Source: Labia minor (Eukaryota > Arthropoda > Insecta > Dermaptera > Spongiphoridae). From it: a stretch of 64,000 bases of DNA. Below, one piece after another: positions 22,845-34,580 of this stretch; the first letter of the stretch is position 1; each line of letters opens with the position of its first letter. Position numbers and translations under genes: made by a program. Where the stretch lies: NCBI GenBank assembly GCA_963082975.1, contig OY720350.1:53584734-53648733 (forward strand). The letters run 5' to 3'. The notes under the pieces are model-generated. The model was not told where the DNA came from, did not search any database, and saw only the letters and a list, made by a program, of their open reading frames with translations.

Positions 22845-24932
22845 ATTTTTTGATATAACACACATTATATTATATATGTATATGTATATTCTAAATCAGA
22901 ATTTATCACGTCACGACTCCCCAATGCTTCAAGTCTTTCATTCATATTGATAATAATTATAAAAATATTGTTTTTATTTCAATTATAACAAATAAGATAG
23001 CACTAAGTAGTTGGCCAATTTGCCACTAGGAATCTAAGTATTATATTACCAATACCACCCTCTTTTCTCTAGTTAAATCAGGTAAAGGCAGGTCCCAAGA
23101 TTGGAAATTTTCGTTAGCTGGGTCGGATTCCAGTCAACTTTTCTAAATATCTTTATCGTTTTTTTTTCAATCATGCATAATAATAAATTTACAAAGGCGA
23201 TGGTATTAATTGAGTATATTTTTTTTTATTAAGATCTAAGGAATTATTTCCGCCCATTTCTCTTTGACATAATTAAATTAAGCTTTCACATATTTATACT
23301 TAAACTATCCTTGATTAGTATGAAATTTCCTAACAAGATCAGAGTACGGTTGAAAGAGAAGGGTTCAACGAAAAGGATGTCTTCTCGTTTTCTCATCAAA
23401 AGAAATGAGAATTTTTTTTTGCCTTTTGCATCTACAAGGTTGAAAACATTCTAATTCGAACTAAGGGGGGGGGGGAATTACAGAAAGGGGTAGTGTGTGC
23501 ACGAATGATCTTCCTGAAACTGAAAGTCGATTAGTCGAGATTTGACTTGATTACACTTCCTTCTCTCTTACCCTCTCTTTTTAGGTTCCTTTTTTCTTTT
23601 TTTTGATTTTGACTTTTTAACTCCCTCCCTGAACCTCGCCCTTCTTCATATCACTGGATGTTGTTGTTGAAATGAGGGTGTGAGAGGGATTGAGAAGATG
23701 AAGAAGAAGGACCCATTGGGTAGGGAGGGCCAAAGGGCGTTAAATTAACTCCATTGCCTAAAAGGAGGAATGGAGGCAACCCTCTCTCGCTACATCCGAG
23801 TTATGTCTTATTGATCTTATAATTAGGATTTACATTCGTCCTATATTGGATTTTAGAGCTGTGCTTCCAAGTGTTATTTAGCAGCCCTAGAAGTGGAATT
23901 AAGCTTTAGAGCCCCGTTTACAATTATATCAGAAGGGCCTAGGGCAACCGGGTTCGGCAACAAAAAGGACAAATACCTCCTAACTCATCTTAAAAAGATT
24001 TATTAATTTATTTAAATTAAATGAGAGAACGAGTAGGTTCTACTATTGATTTTCTAAGAAGAGTGGCAACGACGACTATTTTTTTTTTATTGTCAATTGA
24101 GAAAAAGTCCTCTTTCAGTTTTTCAATTATGTAAATTACTTTAATCTTGGGTGGTTCTTTATATCTATAACAAAGATATCTCTAATCTGAAGTAGGTACT
24201 GGATATTTTAATAAAAGAAGTTTATTATAAACAAAAATGTGTAAACAGATAATTTTTTGTTTAATTATATTTTGTTTTCTTTCATTCACATAAAATAATC
24301 ATCATGGATAAAAATAATTATTAAAATAAAAAAATGATAAAATAAAGAATTAAATAAATTAATTTACTATAATTTTAATTAATATTATTATCGTAATTAA
24401 AAAAACATACTTTATTAGAATATTTAATCAGAAAATGAAAACAGATGAAAAATTTAATTAGTGTAAATTACTAACACTGATTAAATTTATTAAATTCCCT
24501 TATACACATCCTACTATATATAATATCAAATAAAAGATTAGATATTTTTCTAAAAACAAAAGTTGGATAAAGAAAAAAAAAAGTATTTCATTCAAAAATA
24601 TTTTATATGAATATTCTGAAATGAAAAACATAGTACATCTTTCAATTTGAAAAAAAGTTGACCATATAAATTATAATGCAAATTAAAAATAACATCTGCT
24701 TCAGATCTCTTCTTGACTTAAAATTTTTATTTGAAAAATTTATTTTAAAAAATTATACTTAATTACTAAGATATTTGATTAGGAACCCACAATCTATTTT
24801 TTTGTTTTATGTTAATTAGTGTATTTTAAAAATATTTCAAATTAAAAATTGTTACGGACGGCACTTACAGAATATTTTTGAACGCAGCCTTCTTAAAGCC
24901 ATTGATAATTCTGAACATGGACACTCAACCCC
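22845..24932. other. Unassigned DNA
   Basis: No dispersed family recognised. A poly(G) run of about ten bases sits near 23466-23475. A less AT-rich stretch at about 23500-23960 has no gene-like frame that I can support. The remainder is AT-rich. Confidence 0.45.
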
Positions 24933-26289
24933 TAGAGGGTTTTCCCGGGAATTCCCGGGAATAACCCCTCAATTTTATTTCCCGTTTCCCAAAAAACGAA
25001 ACATTTCCCGGGAAAAAAAAACAAATTATTTTTCATGCTGATTATGATGCTGATACCGAAATCTTTATTTATTAACTGAAATAATCGTAATAAATATAAA
25101 ATACAAGTGTACATACATACATTTGACTTTTGTTATAAATATTTTTTTCCTTTTCTTTTTTTCTCTCCCTTTAATTTTCTTTATAATTTCTCTATTTTTT
25201 GAGTTTTTTTATAGTGTACTCTGGCAGAAGGCAATTACCATTGCCAAATTATTTTGTATTTAACTTTTTTTTTTGTATATATATATATATATATATACTT
25301 AAAATTATATACTTAAAATTCGATTTCACAAGCTTGGGTCTGTTTTAATTGCAATACCTGACACCTTGATAATGGTTCTATATAAAATAGTTCTTGAATA
25401 GGTAACAATAATAAAATACACTATTGCACTTGACCATTTGGAAAGATAGTAATACACCCTTACACTCTTCAAATTAATCCCTCTCCATCACCTGCCCCTT
25501 AACTTAAATTAATATAAATAAGCTGTCGCGTTGAGAGCGAGTAAGGTAAAGACATAATTATATTTTTTGATAAATAAATAAATATTATTATTTATTTAAT
25601 CAAGAAATATATATACAATCATTTTGTATGTTATTTCAGTCCACCTTTTTGGGTGGTGACAAAAAAAAATAGCAAAAACATCCAAAAAGCAAACAAAAAC
25701 CAAAAAAAAGCAAAACATAATTACATATTTACATAATAACTAACACACTGTAATCAACGATCATAAATGTCTTTAATTGAGGGCATACATAATCACAGAC
25801 TCAGAGTTTCAGTTTTCCATCTTTTTAGATATATACAGGAAAGAAAAACCAAAATACAAAAAAAAAATGACCCAAAAAAAAAACAAATAAATCGAAAATA
25901 ATGCAAAAAAAAAACCAAAAAGAAAGAAAAAGAAACTAAAAAGGAATAACAAAACGTTAGTCCTCTTATATGAAGGATCTCAGTTTTAGGCGACATTTCC
26001 TTTGATTGCCTCTCGTTTCTAAAATGTTATTTTCTAAACAAGTAAAAGAAAATAATTATGTTTATGTTATATTTTAATGATTATATATTATATCTTACTA
26101 AATTATTTTTTTTATTTTTGAATTAAATTTATTTTATTTTTTGGCAAAAACAACATTTATTTAACTTTTCCGTAAAACTTTTATAATTTTCACCTCAAAT
26201 TTAGCATTTTTTTTTATAATTTCCCGGGAAATGCATTTTAAATTTCCCGATTCCCGGGAACGAAAATACTCCGGGAAAATAACCCTCTA
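24933..26289. mobile_element. hAT-like element with CCCGGG-rich terminal inverted repeats
   Basis: The left end is tagagggttttcccgggaat; the right end on the other strand is tagagggttattttcccgg, giving imperfect inverted repeats followed on both sides by more CCCGGG motifs. Length is about 1.36 kb. The interior is shared with the interrupted copy at 11200-12411. No transposase frame survives. The TAGAGGG/CCCGGG tip resembles ends of known hAT elements, but a convincing 8-bp duplication is not visible (tcaacccc against ttcatccc), so the superfamily is inferred. Confidence 0.65.
25249..25560. repeat. Insertion-like segment inside the hAT-like element
   Basis: Copy 1 runs directly from the cattgccaaattattttatt block to the tattattatttatttatt block, whereas this copy has about 300 extra bases between them, including (TA)n at about 25277-25298 and a less AT-rich stretch at 25320-25555. 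Either this copy gained a segment or copy 1 lost it. Confidence 0.45.
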
Positions 26290-26859
26290 TTCATCCCTCT
26301 CTTAATACCTTTGCAATAGTCATAATCTAACCCTAAAACACTCCTCGGTCCTCTTGTAGTTTAACTTCCTTTTTAGGCACCCTGTCTTCTCATCCTCCTA
26401 ACTAGCAATCATTTTCCCAAATACCAGAAGTATACACCATCTATTTTATCAGTCATTGATTTATTTGGAGATCTATTTGATTATATAATTAAGCTTATTT
26501 TGTAACATTATTCATATTGGTTATTCTATTTTTTCTATTATATGTATATAATTACAGTTCACATTCACGTGGAATTCTTATAAGAATCAACATTATTTAT
26601 AATATAAAATTAAACCACGCCTATTAAAGCAACTGTAAATTGTTGCATATGACGAATTCCTCCCGACCCAATTTATTTTGACCACACCGCAGATAACCCA
26701 GACCTTCTCCGATATCGTTCTTCAGAAACCTTGTTGGCGCCCAGTTTACAATAATTGTAAATAGTTGGATATTCTAAATCAGCGAGACTCTTCTAAGAGA
26801 CGAATTCATAATGTCCCAAGTTCCAGCATTTTGTAGAAACCCATGTCAAGCCAGCTTGG
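26290..26859. other. Unassigned DNA
   Basis: No gene seen. The stretch 26630-26860 is less AT-rich and may belong to the hAT-type element whose end is at 26860-26933. Confidence 0.4.
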
Positions 26860-26933
26860 ACGAGCGCCATCTGGTGTTGGAGAGTGAGGGGGTCGCACAT
26901 CAGGTTGAGAATCGTTGAGCTAGTATATCCCAT
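26860..26933 (-). mobile_element. hAT-type element terminus
   Basis: On the minus strand this reads caacgattctcaacctgatg then tgcgaccccctcactctcc, very like the CAGNGGTTCTCAACCT-GG-GTCGCGACCCC ends of hAT (Charlie-type) elements. The opposite end was not identified, so element length is unknown. Confidence 0.5.
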
Positions 26934-27794
26934 ATAATTGTATATTCATATAAAATATAATAGAATAATTCTTTAAATATTAACATATAAAAAATTTTAA
27001 TAAAACATTGGAATGTTTAATATTATTTATTGTATTAATATTTCTATTAATTATTGAAAAATTGTCTATTCTCTATACTCTCTATAGAGTGATAAAATAC
27101 CTATTTTAAATATAAACCATTTTAAATATGTCTGAATTAAACTCAATAACTCATTCAAAATTTTTAACTATGTGGTTGGATTGTAGTTAAAAAGAGTGAA
27201 ATTCCCATCACGAAAAGAAATTGATGAAAATATTTTAACCATTTCAAGTGAATTTAGATTTTATAATCATATATTAAATTATATTTATATATTTTCAATT
27301 AATAATACTTTTAAATGAAAATTAATATATAAGTATATAAATCATATATTTATAATATTAATGGTTATTTAAAAGACTTATCAACTAATTCAAATCAATG
27401 AATATTTTTTTTATACGCATGGTAATATAATTATAATTATAATATTGAAAAATATAAAGATTGCTTATTGTCAAATACTTCAACTATTTTAGATACAAAT
27501 AAATTGTATAATTTTAGAAGATGAGCTCAATTTTGAAAAAAAAAACTCATACTGGGAGAATAATATAAAATCAAATATCAGAGAGAATTGGGAGAGTAGG
27601 AAATAAAGAAAGTGATTTAAATTAGAGACGAAAGAAAAAAATGTTTCTTTCAGTAGGCAACTATCAGAGGACTCCTGTCGAATCTGAACCATCTGGGTTT
27701 TTACTTTTTGTTTGACATCTATTAAAAGCTGACTTCCTCGGGGTTTGAGAAGAAAATGAAAAAAAGTTGGTGAGCTCACTCATTAATGTTTAGC
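26934..27794. other. Unassigned DNA
   Basis: AT-rich to about 27480. From 27540 to 27790 composition is mixed, with a minus-strand frame that resembles no family I recognise. Confidence 0.4.
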
Positions 27795-28112
27795 GTTGTT
27801 TAACCGCAATATGGAAGAGTATGTCCGCCGTTTCGTAATCATAATCGTAATGGATAAAACGTGGATCGACCACAACAGACCAGAGAACAAACATCAGTAA
27901 AAACAGTGGGTTTTTCGGGGTGAATCGGAACCAATATCTATTTTGGTGTCCTCGACAAATCTTCTTTTTTGGAAGGGACAAAAAATTTTGGAGAAACGTT
28001 TGACGAAGTGTATAGAGCTCAAAGGAGACTACGTTGAAAAAAAAATATAATTTTTATTCAAAAACCTGTTTCATTCAAAAAATCACGAACTTATTGACCT
28101 GCCCTCTTATAT
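27795..28112 (+). pseudogene. Mariner transposase relic, internally deleted
   Basis: Plus-strand frames give VMDKTWIDHNRPENKHQ and QWVFRGESEP (the first catalytic-Asp region of mariner transposases: xDExWIHHxxPExKxQSKQW), then, after a large deletion, LEKRFDKCIELKGDYVEK across a frameshift, the typical mariner C-terminus. It is followed by a candidate 3' terminal region with aaaaatcacgaacttattga near 28079-28098. The second and third catalytic aspartates are deleted. It is non-functional. Confidence 0.7.
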
Positions 28113-28231
28113 TGTACATTGATTTAAAAAAAAATATAAACGAAAAGATATATTAAAATTAAGAAGAGATAGAAATTAAAATTTGTTTTGTTATTATCTT
28201 TTTGAAATAAATAAAAACAAATAAAAAAAAT

Positions 28232-28836
28232 CTGGAGTGTCTCCATTCGACTATTTCGCAAATTTGAATTGGATTAAATAACATATATTAATTTAAATTA
28301 AATTAAATTAATTAAATTATAAATTAAAATTAATAAATAATATTTATTAAACCAGCGCATGTTTGGCTCTTTGTTGATGGCACCACGTCACGTGTTGGCG
28401 CGTGAGAGTTGCAGTGTTAAAAAATTAATTCTGTTACTTTCAGCGATTCAATCAAGCTGAAATTTTATATATAGCAGTTTTATACAATTATTAATCTGTG
28501 AAAAATTATCAAACATATCTTTAATATTACGGTCACTCTTTAGAAGAAAAAAAAATCAAAACTTTGTAGGTAATGACCCTCTTCCGGTTGAGCTACATTT
28601 CTCAAAAGTTGATAGAAAACTATGAATTTTGAATAATGCCCATGCACCAAATTTCATCATTCTAGTTCAAACCGTTATTGGGTAATCTTGGTTACATACA
28701 TACATACACACACACACACAGACATTTTTCTCAACCTTAGTGAAAATGATTCAGGAACCTTCAAAACGTATAAAAACATCAAAATCTCAACATCGAAAAT
28801 TTTCGTGATCGCAATACTATCTCTGGCGAGATAGTA
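28232..28836 (+). mobile_element. Family A Helentron-like element, full length
   Basis: The 5' end is ctggagtgtctccattcg then actatttcgc; the 3' end is actatctctggcgagatagt. It keeps the caccaaatttcatcattcta block and a (CA)n run at about 28702-28720. Length is about 605 bp. Confidence 0.82.
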
Positions 28837-30030
28837 ATATACTTAATTGTTTCAAATTAAGATATCTTTGTTTGAACTATTTCAAGTAGAAATAATGAAT
28901 CAATTTTGTTGTTGTTTGAATTATGTTTGAAGTTGAATGGACTGGTGTACCAACTACCCCGATCAACCCCGATCAACCCCATCTACCTATTTTTTACATT
29001 CCACGAGCATTCTCTACCCCCTTGCCTTATCCTCTTTCTCTCTCTCTTGTCACACACACACATATACACACCATTTGGAAACGAAATGCAGATCTTGACC
29101 ACGCCCACCTTTGGCGTATTTCCATGACCAAGTCTCTCGCGAGCTACATATCTTATCCACGTTAGACATGGCCAAAATGGAACTTTCACCCACCCACCCA
29201 GTGTAACCGTTAAACGGACAACTTACAATTCCTTTTCAAAGTCCAGGGAGCGGTTTATTTTCTCTTCCACAAAAAAAAGAATAGAAAAAAAAACCCCCGC
29301 CCACACTAGAAGCAAACAACTACGCTACTGTTCATATCAGATTGAATTTCCAATTCTTCTCTTTTTCTATTACAATTTTTCAAACCAAAAAGGAAAAAAC
29401 ACCACCAACCATCAAAATCAATTTCAATCATATCCTTTTTTTTATTTTTATTTTTATTTTATATATTTAACAGAAAGAATATGTTATATGATATATCAGA
29501 GATAAGCGATTGAATAATCCGTCATTTATTAAAGTGAAAATAGAAACCTGAATGAAAATATGATGAGACGGCTCTATTACCATATTTCTTTTTCTATTCC
29601 TTTTTTTTATTCTTATTATTATTCTAAAGGATCTATTCAAATAAAAAAAACGAGTAAAACAATCAGAAAAAAGAGCAAACAGAAGAGAAAGATTAGAAAG
29701 GAAAAGAAACAAAAAATAAACTTAATACTTAGGTACTTACATATAAAAATATTATTATAAAGTAGAAAAAACATTAAAAGAATGAGATCAATTAATTTTT
29801 CAAAAATTATCCTTTAAAATATGTTAATTCAACAATCTGTTAATCGGATTTTCTCAAAAAAAGAATGATTTTTTTTTTAAAGAGAATATTATTTGTAATT
29901 TTAATTTTATGATAAATTAAGACACAATATAAAATAATATATTAGAGAATAGGAATTTTTAATTAATTTAGAATTATTATAATAGGAATTGGGTGTGCCT
30001 TAGGATAGAGATGTTTATAGAAATCTTAGT
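28837..30030. other. Unassigned DNA
   Basis: A less AT-rich part at 28920-29330 contains a short gatcaacccc tandem repeat at about 28960-28980 and (CA)n near 29050. The rest is AT- and A-rich, with a (TTTTA)n-like run near 29441-29462. No supported gene. Confidence 0.45.
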
Positions 30031-30169
30031 TGAGGTGGACTGAAAAGTTCGTAGGCTAGCATAGAAAAAAAAAATTTTTTGTTATAATTTGTTTTTATTA
30101 TTCAATATAGTTCCCTTCGAGGGTGATACAGCGATTATAGTGGTCATATAATTTTTTGATACCATTTTT
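30031..30169 (-). mobile_element. Mariner 3'-end fragment
   Basis: The right-hand terminal sequence is tgaggtggactgaaaagttc. Reading the minus strand from about 30169, the frame gives KNGIKKLYDHYNRCITLEGN then YIE and a stop, the C-terminus of a mariner transposase. The remainder is absent because family B begins at 30170. The family B insertion therefore sits in, or at the edge of, an older mariner. Confidence 0.72.
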
Positions 30170-30808
30170 ACCGACCGACCATAGTAAGGGAGGTATTGTT
30201 TTCACACCAAATTTCACATGTGGAGATTTTTACATATCTCCACGAATCATGCATTTTCTAAACAGAAAAAAGTATTTTTAGCATGATGTCTGTCCGTCCG
30301 TCTGTCCGTCCGTCTGTCCGTCCGTATAGATGTGTACAGCCTGAACGGCTCAACCGATTTTGATGAAATTTGGTATATTTACTTAATGCATTAGTGGGAT
30401 GAATTGATCAACTTTTGGTGCAATTCGGGAAACCGAAAGTGGTAGTATTAGCGATCGACGATAGGAAGGAAAGGGTTATTTTCACACCAAAGGAGATTTT
30501 TTTATATATCACCACGAATCATGCATTTTGTATTGGTTTTATCCTCGAAAAAAATCATATTTATTATTTTTTTATTGATTTAAAATTATATGACGTCATC
30601 CAGCCATGCATGACGTCACAGCCTGGTCTTGCATATATATTATAAATAAAATAAAATTAAAAATGTTTATATTTATTATTTATGTATCCATATCTGTTTT
30701 TTATTACATTAATAGATATATGAAAATTATTTGAAATTGTTTCTGTAGCTGGAAATTAATTTATTTCAAACCGTCGGTCGGTTCGGACCTGGCCACAGGT
30801 CAACTTAT
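30170..30808 (+). mobile_element. Family B Helentron-like element, full length
   Basis: The 5' end is accgaccgaccatagtaagg; it has an expanded tccgtccgtctg run at about 30294-30328, the gatgaaatttggtatattta block, and the 3' end cgtcggtcggttcggacctg then gccacaggtcaacttat. Length is about 640 bp. Confidence 0.85.
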
Positions 30809-31125
30809 TTTATATATCACCACGAACGTATTGGTTTTATCCTCGGGAAAAATCATCTTCATTATGTTTTTCTTAATTTAAAATTATGTGACGTCACCCA
30901 GTCCTTCATGACGTCACAGTCTCCTTATTATGATCACGGGCAACGCCGGCTACTTCAGCTATATATTAAAAATAAAATAAAATTAAAAATATTTATGTTA
31001 TATGCCTATCTGTTTTTTATTAGATTAATAGATATATTAAAATTATTTGAAATTGTTTCTGTAGCTGGAAATTAATTTATTTCAAGCCGTCGGTCGGTTC
31101 GGACCTGGCCACAGGTCAACTTATT
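30809..31125 (+). mobile_element. Family B, 5'-truncated copy in tandem
   Basis: Directly follows the previous copy and starts inside the element (tatatatcaccacgaacgta). It ends with the full 3' terminus ggtcggttcggacctggcca, caggtcaacttatt. It includes cacgggcaacgccggctact near 30938, which resembles the GC-rich hairpin of the GH repeat. The head-to-tail arrangement could come from insertion next to an existing end or from template slippage. Confidence 0.75.
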
Positions 31126-31790
31126 ATAATTTGGAGGCTCCGGAGTGGTACATAGTATTTGGTTGAAAGTAGTAAAAGGTTTTCATCCATTTTGTTTCAA
31201 TCAGTATATAACATAACAATAAAACATTCATTTCTTTTTGTGTTCTTATTTAAAATACATTTTAATTTAATCACTAAATTAATTATATATATTATTATTA
31301 TTGTATATGTTATATCTATCTATCTATGTGGCTCAACGGTACTCAAAAGTTCTTGGCCGCAACAACCACATTTCTCCAAGTGTCCCTATCCTGAGCCCAT
31401 GTCCCATCTCTCTTACGTCCTTTGTCTTCCAAGCGGAAGTTTTCCAATCGGTCTCCCCATCCCCATATCTTTTTCCTCTCCCATTCTAGCCACGTCCCCT
31501 GCCTATCGCAGCTTTTTCGCTTTTATAACCCTAACTATTTCTGAAGATGCATAGAGGTCATGCAATTCCTCGTTATGCAGTCTCCGCCATTCCCTTTGAT
31601 AATGATTTTGATGAGATAAGCCTCTTTATTGCATGATAACTGGCGTTTCCCGATGGCAACCTCGATTTAAATTCTTTTCAGAAATATTATTATTCTTCGT
31701 GATTACATTCAATTTTTCTACATATTCAAATTCTACATTTTGTAAATTAAGATTTTGTATGTTAATATTTTTCCTCTTACTAAGTAACTT
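31126..31790 (-). mobile_element. Helitron 3' half fragment with RT pseudogene
   Basis: Starts in a degraded ggaggctccggagtggtaca block and continues tagtatttggttgaaagtag, collinear with 4575-4700 and 6820-6960. From about 31301 (tatctatctatctatgtggc) to 31785 it carries the C-terminal reverse-transcriptase fragment on the minus strand, with the motif corresponding to IVRVIKS-GHVARM near 31480-31540. Both Helitron termini are missing. Confidence 0.65.
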
Positions 31791-34337
31791 TGCAATAACT
31801 GGTCCGCACTTACCCTACTTCACTTTATAATTTGCTCTTATTAACTATAATAATAAAACTAAAACTATTGAGAAATAGTTTATTTTATACAAAGAATTAA
31901 TATTTACACTTTAATATAGTTTGTTTAATATTTTAATGGATTAAATTATTTAAATATATGAAGATCAATAAAATATTTAAGAATATTATGAAAACCAGTC
32001 CTGCCTTCTGAAGAAACAAAAAGCTTCGCTTCTCCTTTTGGACGCCACGATCACGTCTTGAAGTAAAGGATGTTTCTTGTGGTTCTTCTTTCGGGGGAGA
32101 ATCTTGTCCAAAAAGGCTGTAAGCCTCCAGGCGACGAAACTCGGAAGAAAATTAAAGAGATTTTTGATTTGAGTTCAATTGTTTTGAGAGATCTGAACAC
32201 CTTGAAGCCAACGCCAAGAAGAATGATTCCAAAGCCACTTTTGCTTCTTTGTCCACTCAAAAGCATGTTCCCCTCGATCATATGACGCCTCATTAACCAA
32301 TCAAAGCTGTTCAATTCGTTATTTGATCGACACTTCAAGCCAAAGAACGTCTAATATGTTCATTCCTTGCGCCTGAGAAAATTAGTTCCTTACCAGTTAA
32401 ATTCTTTTATTCAGGATAAATGTACAAAAATAAGATTTTCCTGGTTATGCGAAAAATTCACTACAATACAGAATATAAATTTCCTACAAAAATAATAGTC
32501 CCTGAAAAATGATCATTGTCAATCTATTAAGCAAAATATTATTAAAATGGTATGTAAATCATCCTTGTTTTTCTTCTTTTACTTTTATCCAATTACTAAA
32601 ATTAATCTTTTACTAAAGTAAAAATAGTTCTAGGGAGGTAGGTCAAAATTTATATAACAAAATCACTCAAAATTTTATATCATCTATGTTTTTAAATGTT
32701 TCTTTGGCGATTTTTCACCAACTTTGAAAATATAGATTAAAAGAAATCGATTGCTATCAAAAAGCAAATCTAGAGGTCCATCTATTATTATTATATTTAA
32801 CATTAACATTAAACTAAAAAATACCTGAGAAATATATTCAAAAATTAATTTGAGATAATATTAACAAAATATTTATGTTAAAATTTGTTTGCTTTTAATT
32901 GTTCTAAAAAAGCAAGCGAAAAGCAGCGACATGATATGATAGGAGGGATGGTGGGGGGGGGGGGGGGGGAAGAGGTCGAGAGTGAGTTAGAGAGTAAAGA
33001 TTAAACGGCAAGTTGAACGATGAGATAAAGATGAAGAGCTGATGTATTTGAAGTTTCAAAAGTTATAAACTTGAATGCTACCATGGTGCGAGTCAAAGAT
33101 GAATTAAAACTTTACAAGAGAGAAACGATTATGAAATGATGAAGAAACAGAAAAGAAGAAAAAGAAGATAGATGAAGAAGAAAGAGAATAAAAAGAAAAT
33201 TTATGAACTTAAATCAAATAAGACAAATGCTCTTTTGAAACAGATTTAAACTATTTTTGTCAATTCCAGATTGGATAGTTGAATAATTCATTAATTGCAC
33301 TACTCAGAAGCCAAACCGATTAACTTCAATTTTTAGTAATGTAATGTAATGTAAGGTAATCTGCAACGTATGAAGTGAATAATGAACTTGATAATCTTAA
33401 TATTGCAATGCAATATACATTTTTCTGTAATCAATAAACCTGAATTTTCTACAAGCTGTGAACTTTGGGCTTCATTTTCTCAGTTTTTTTAAATGTGGAG
33501 TTAATCGCTTTGGCTTCTGAGTATTATAATTATAAAAGATTGTCAATATACAATTATATAGGCTCTAATTGAGATTGTTTATCTAGTTTTCAAATTCTAC
33601 ACACCTTAAAAAAAATGAGTTTCAAGAATAACTTTCATTATAGTATTGAGTCTTAAATATCTTGAAGTTCGGAAAATTGCATATTATTTTCAAAAACTAA
33701 TCAGATTTCACAATCATAAGTTACAAAATGGTAACCCTGCAGGTTTTCTTGACTATCAGTGACCTACTATGGAATGGCGAATTTATAATTTAAAATAAAA
33801 CAACAAAAAATTTTCAAATTAAAAGTAACTTTCAATTAATTTATTTATTTGTGTTCATTTGATTATTTTCTTAATCGTATTTTGGATTTGTTCTTGATAT
33901 ATCGTTTCCCATTACTTTAATAGGGCCAATTTTAGTTGAAGGAAATGGAATGATATTGAATTTCTGACTCGTACCTTATTATTCCATTAAATTGAAATGT
34001 TATATTTAATTAAAATTGTTAAGAATAATATAAATAGGAGGACAAAAATATATATCAATAAAATAGTTATTGAAGAAGGCATTTGAACTTGAAAAACAGA
34101 TTCAAACTTGAAAAATTCACAAAAATTTAAAATATAATATAGAATGACATGATATGGAAATAAAAAGATAATTAGTTCTTGAAAATTAAAGTTTATATAT
34201 TTTTAAATTGATTTTCTTAAATAATTTTTTGTTTCCCGTGCAATTTATAAAATTAAAATATTAAAACTATAAACTTTCTAAATTTAATTTATTCCTATTT
34301 CATGATTTATAGGCATTTTAATTACATATATATATAG
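31791..34337. other. Unassigned DNA with a GC-richer block, poly(G) and (GTAAT)n
   Basis: The segment 31985-32395 is less AT-rich and protein-like in places, but no frame is open throughout and no family is recognised. A 17-base poly(G) lies at 32953-32969. Purine-rich sequence follows to about 33200. A (GTAAT)n minisatellite lies at about 33336-33360. The rest is AT-rich. Confidence 0.45.
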
Positions 34338-34580
34338 TACCTGGTTCACTGAGTCGCCGCTCGGTCATTAAAAAAATTATTCCTTATGAACTATGAATAT
34401 TTAAGATTAAGATTATTATTTAAAATAAATAAACGACAAAATATATGAGATAATTTCAAATAATTTAAAAGAACATAAATTAAACAAAATAGTCATAAAA
34501 CATACAGTCATTAAACGGACGTATTAATGCCCTGAAAGACAGAAAACTATGGCCTATGGATATTAATTTTATTTTATTTA

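Noticed and set aside
27489-27779. Minus-strand frame next to the mariner relic as its missing N-terminus
   Set aside because: It is on the opposite strand to the relic and shows no mariner helix-turn-helix motif.
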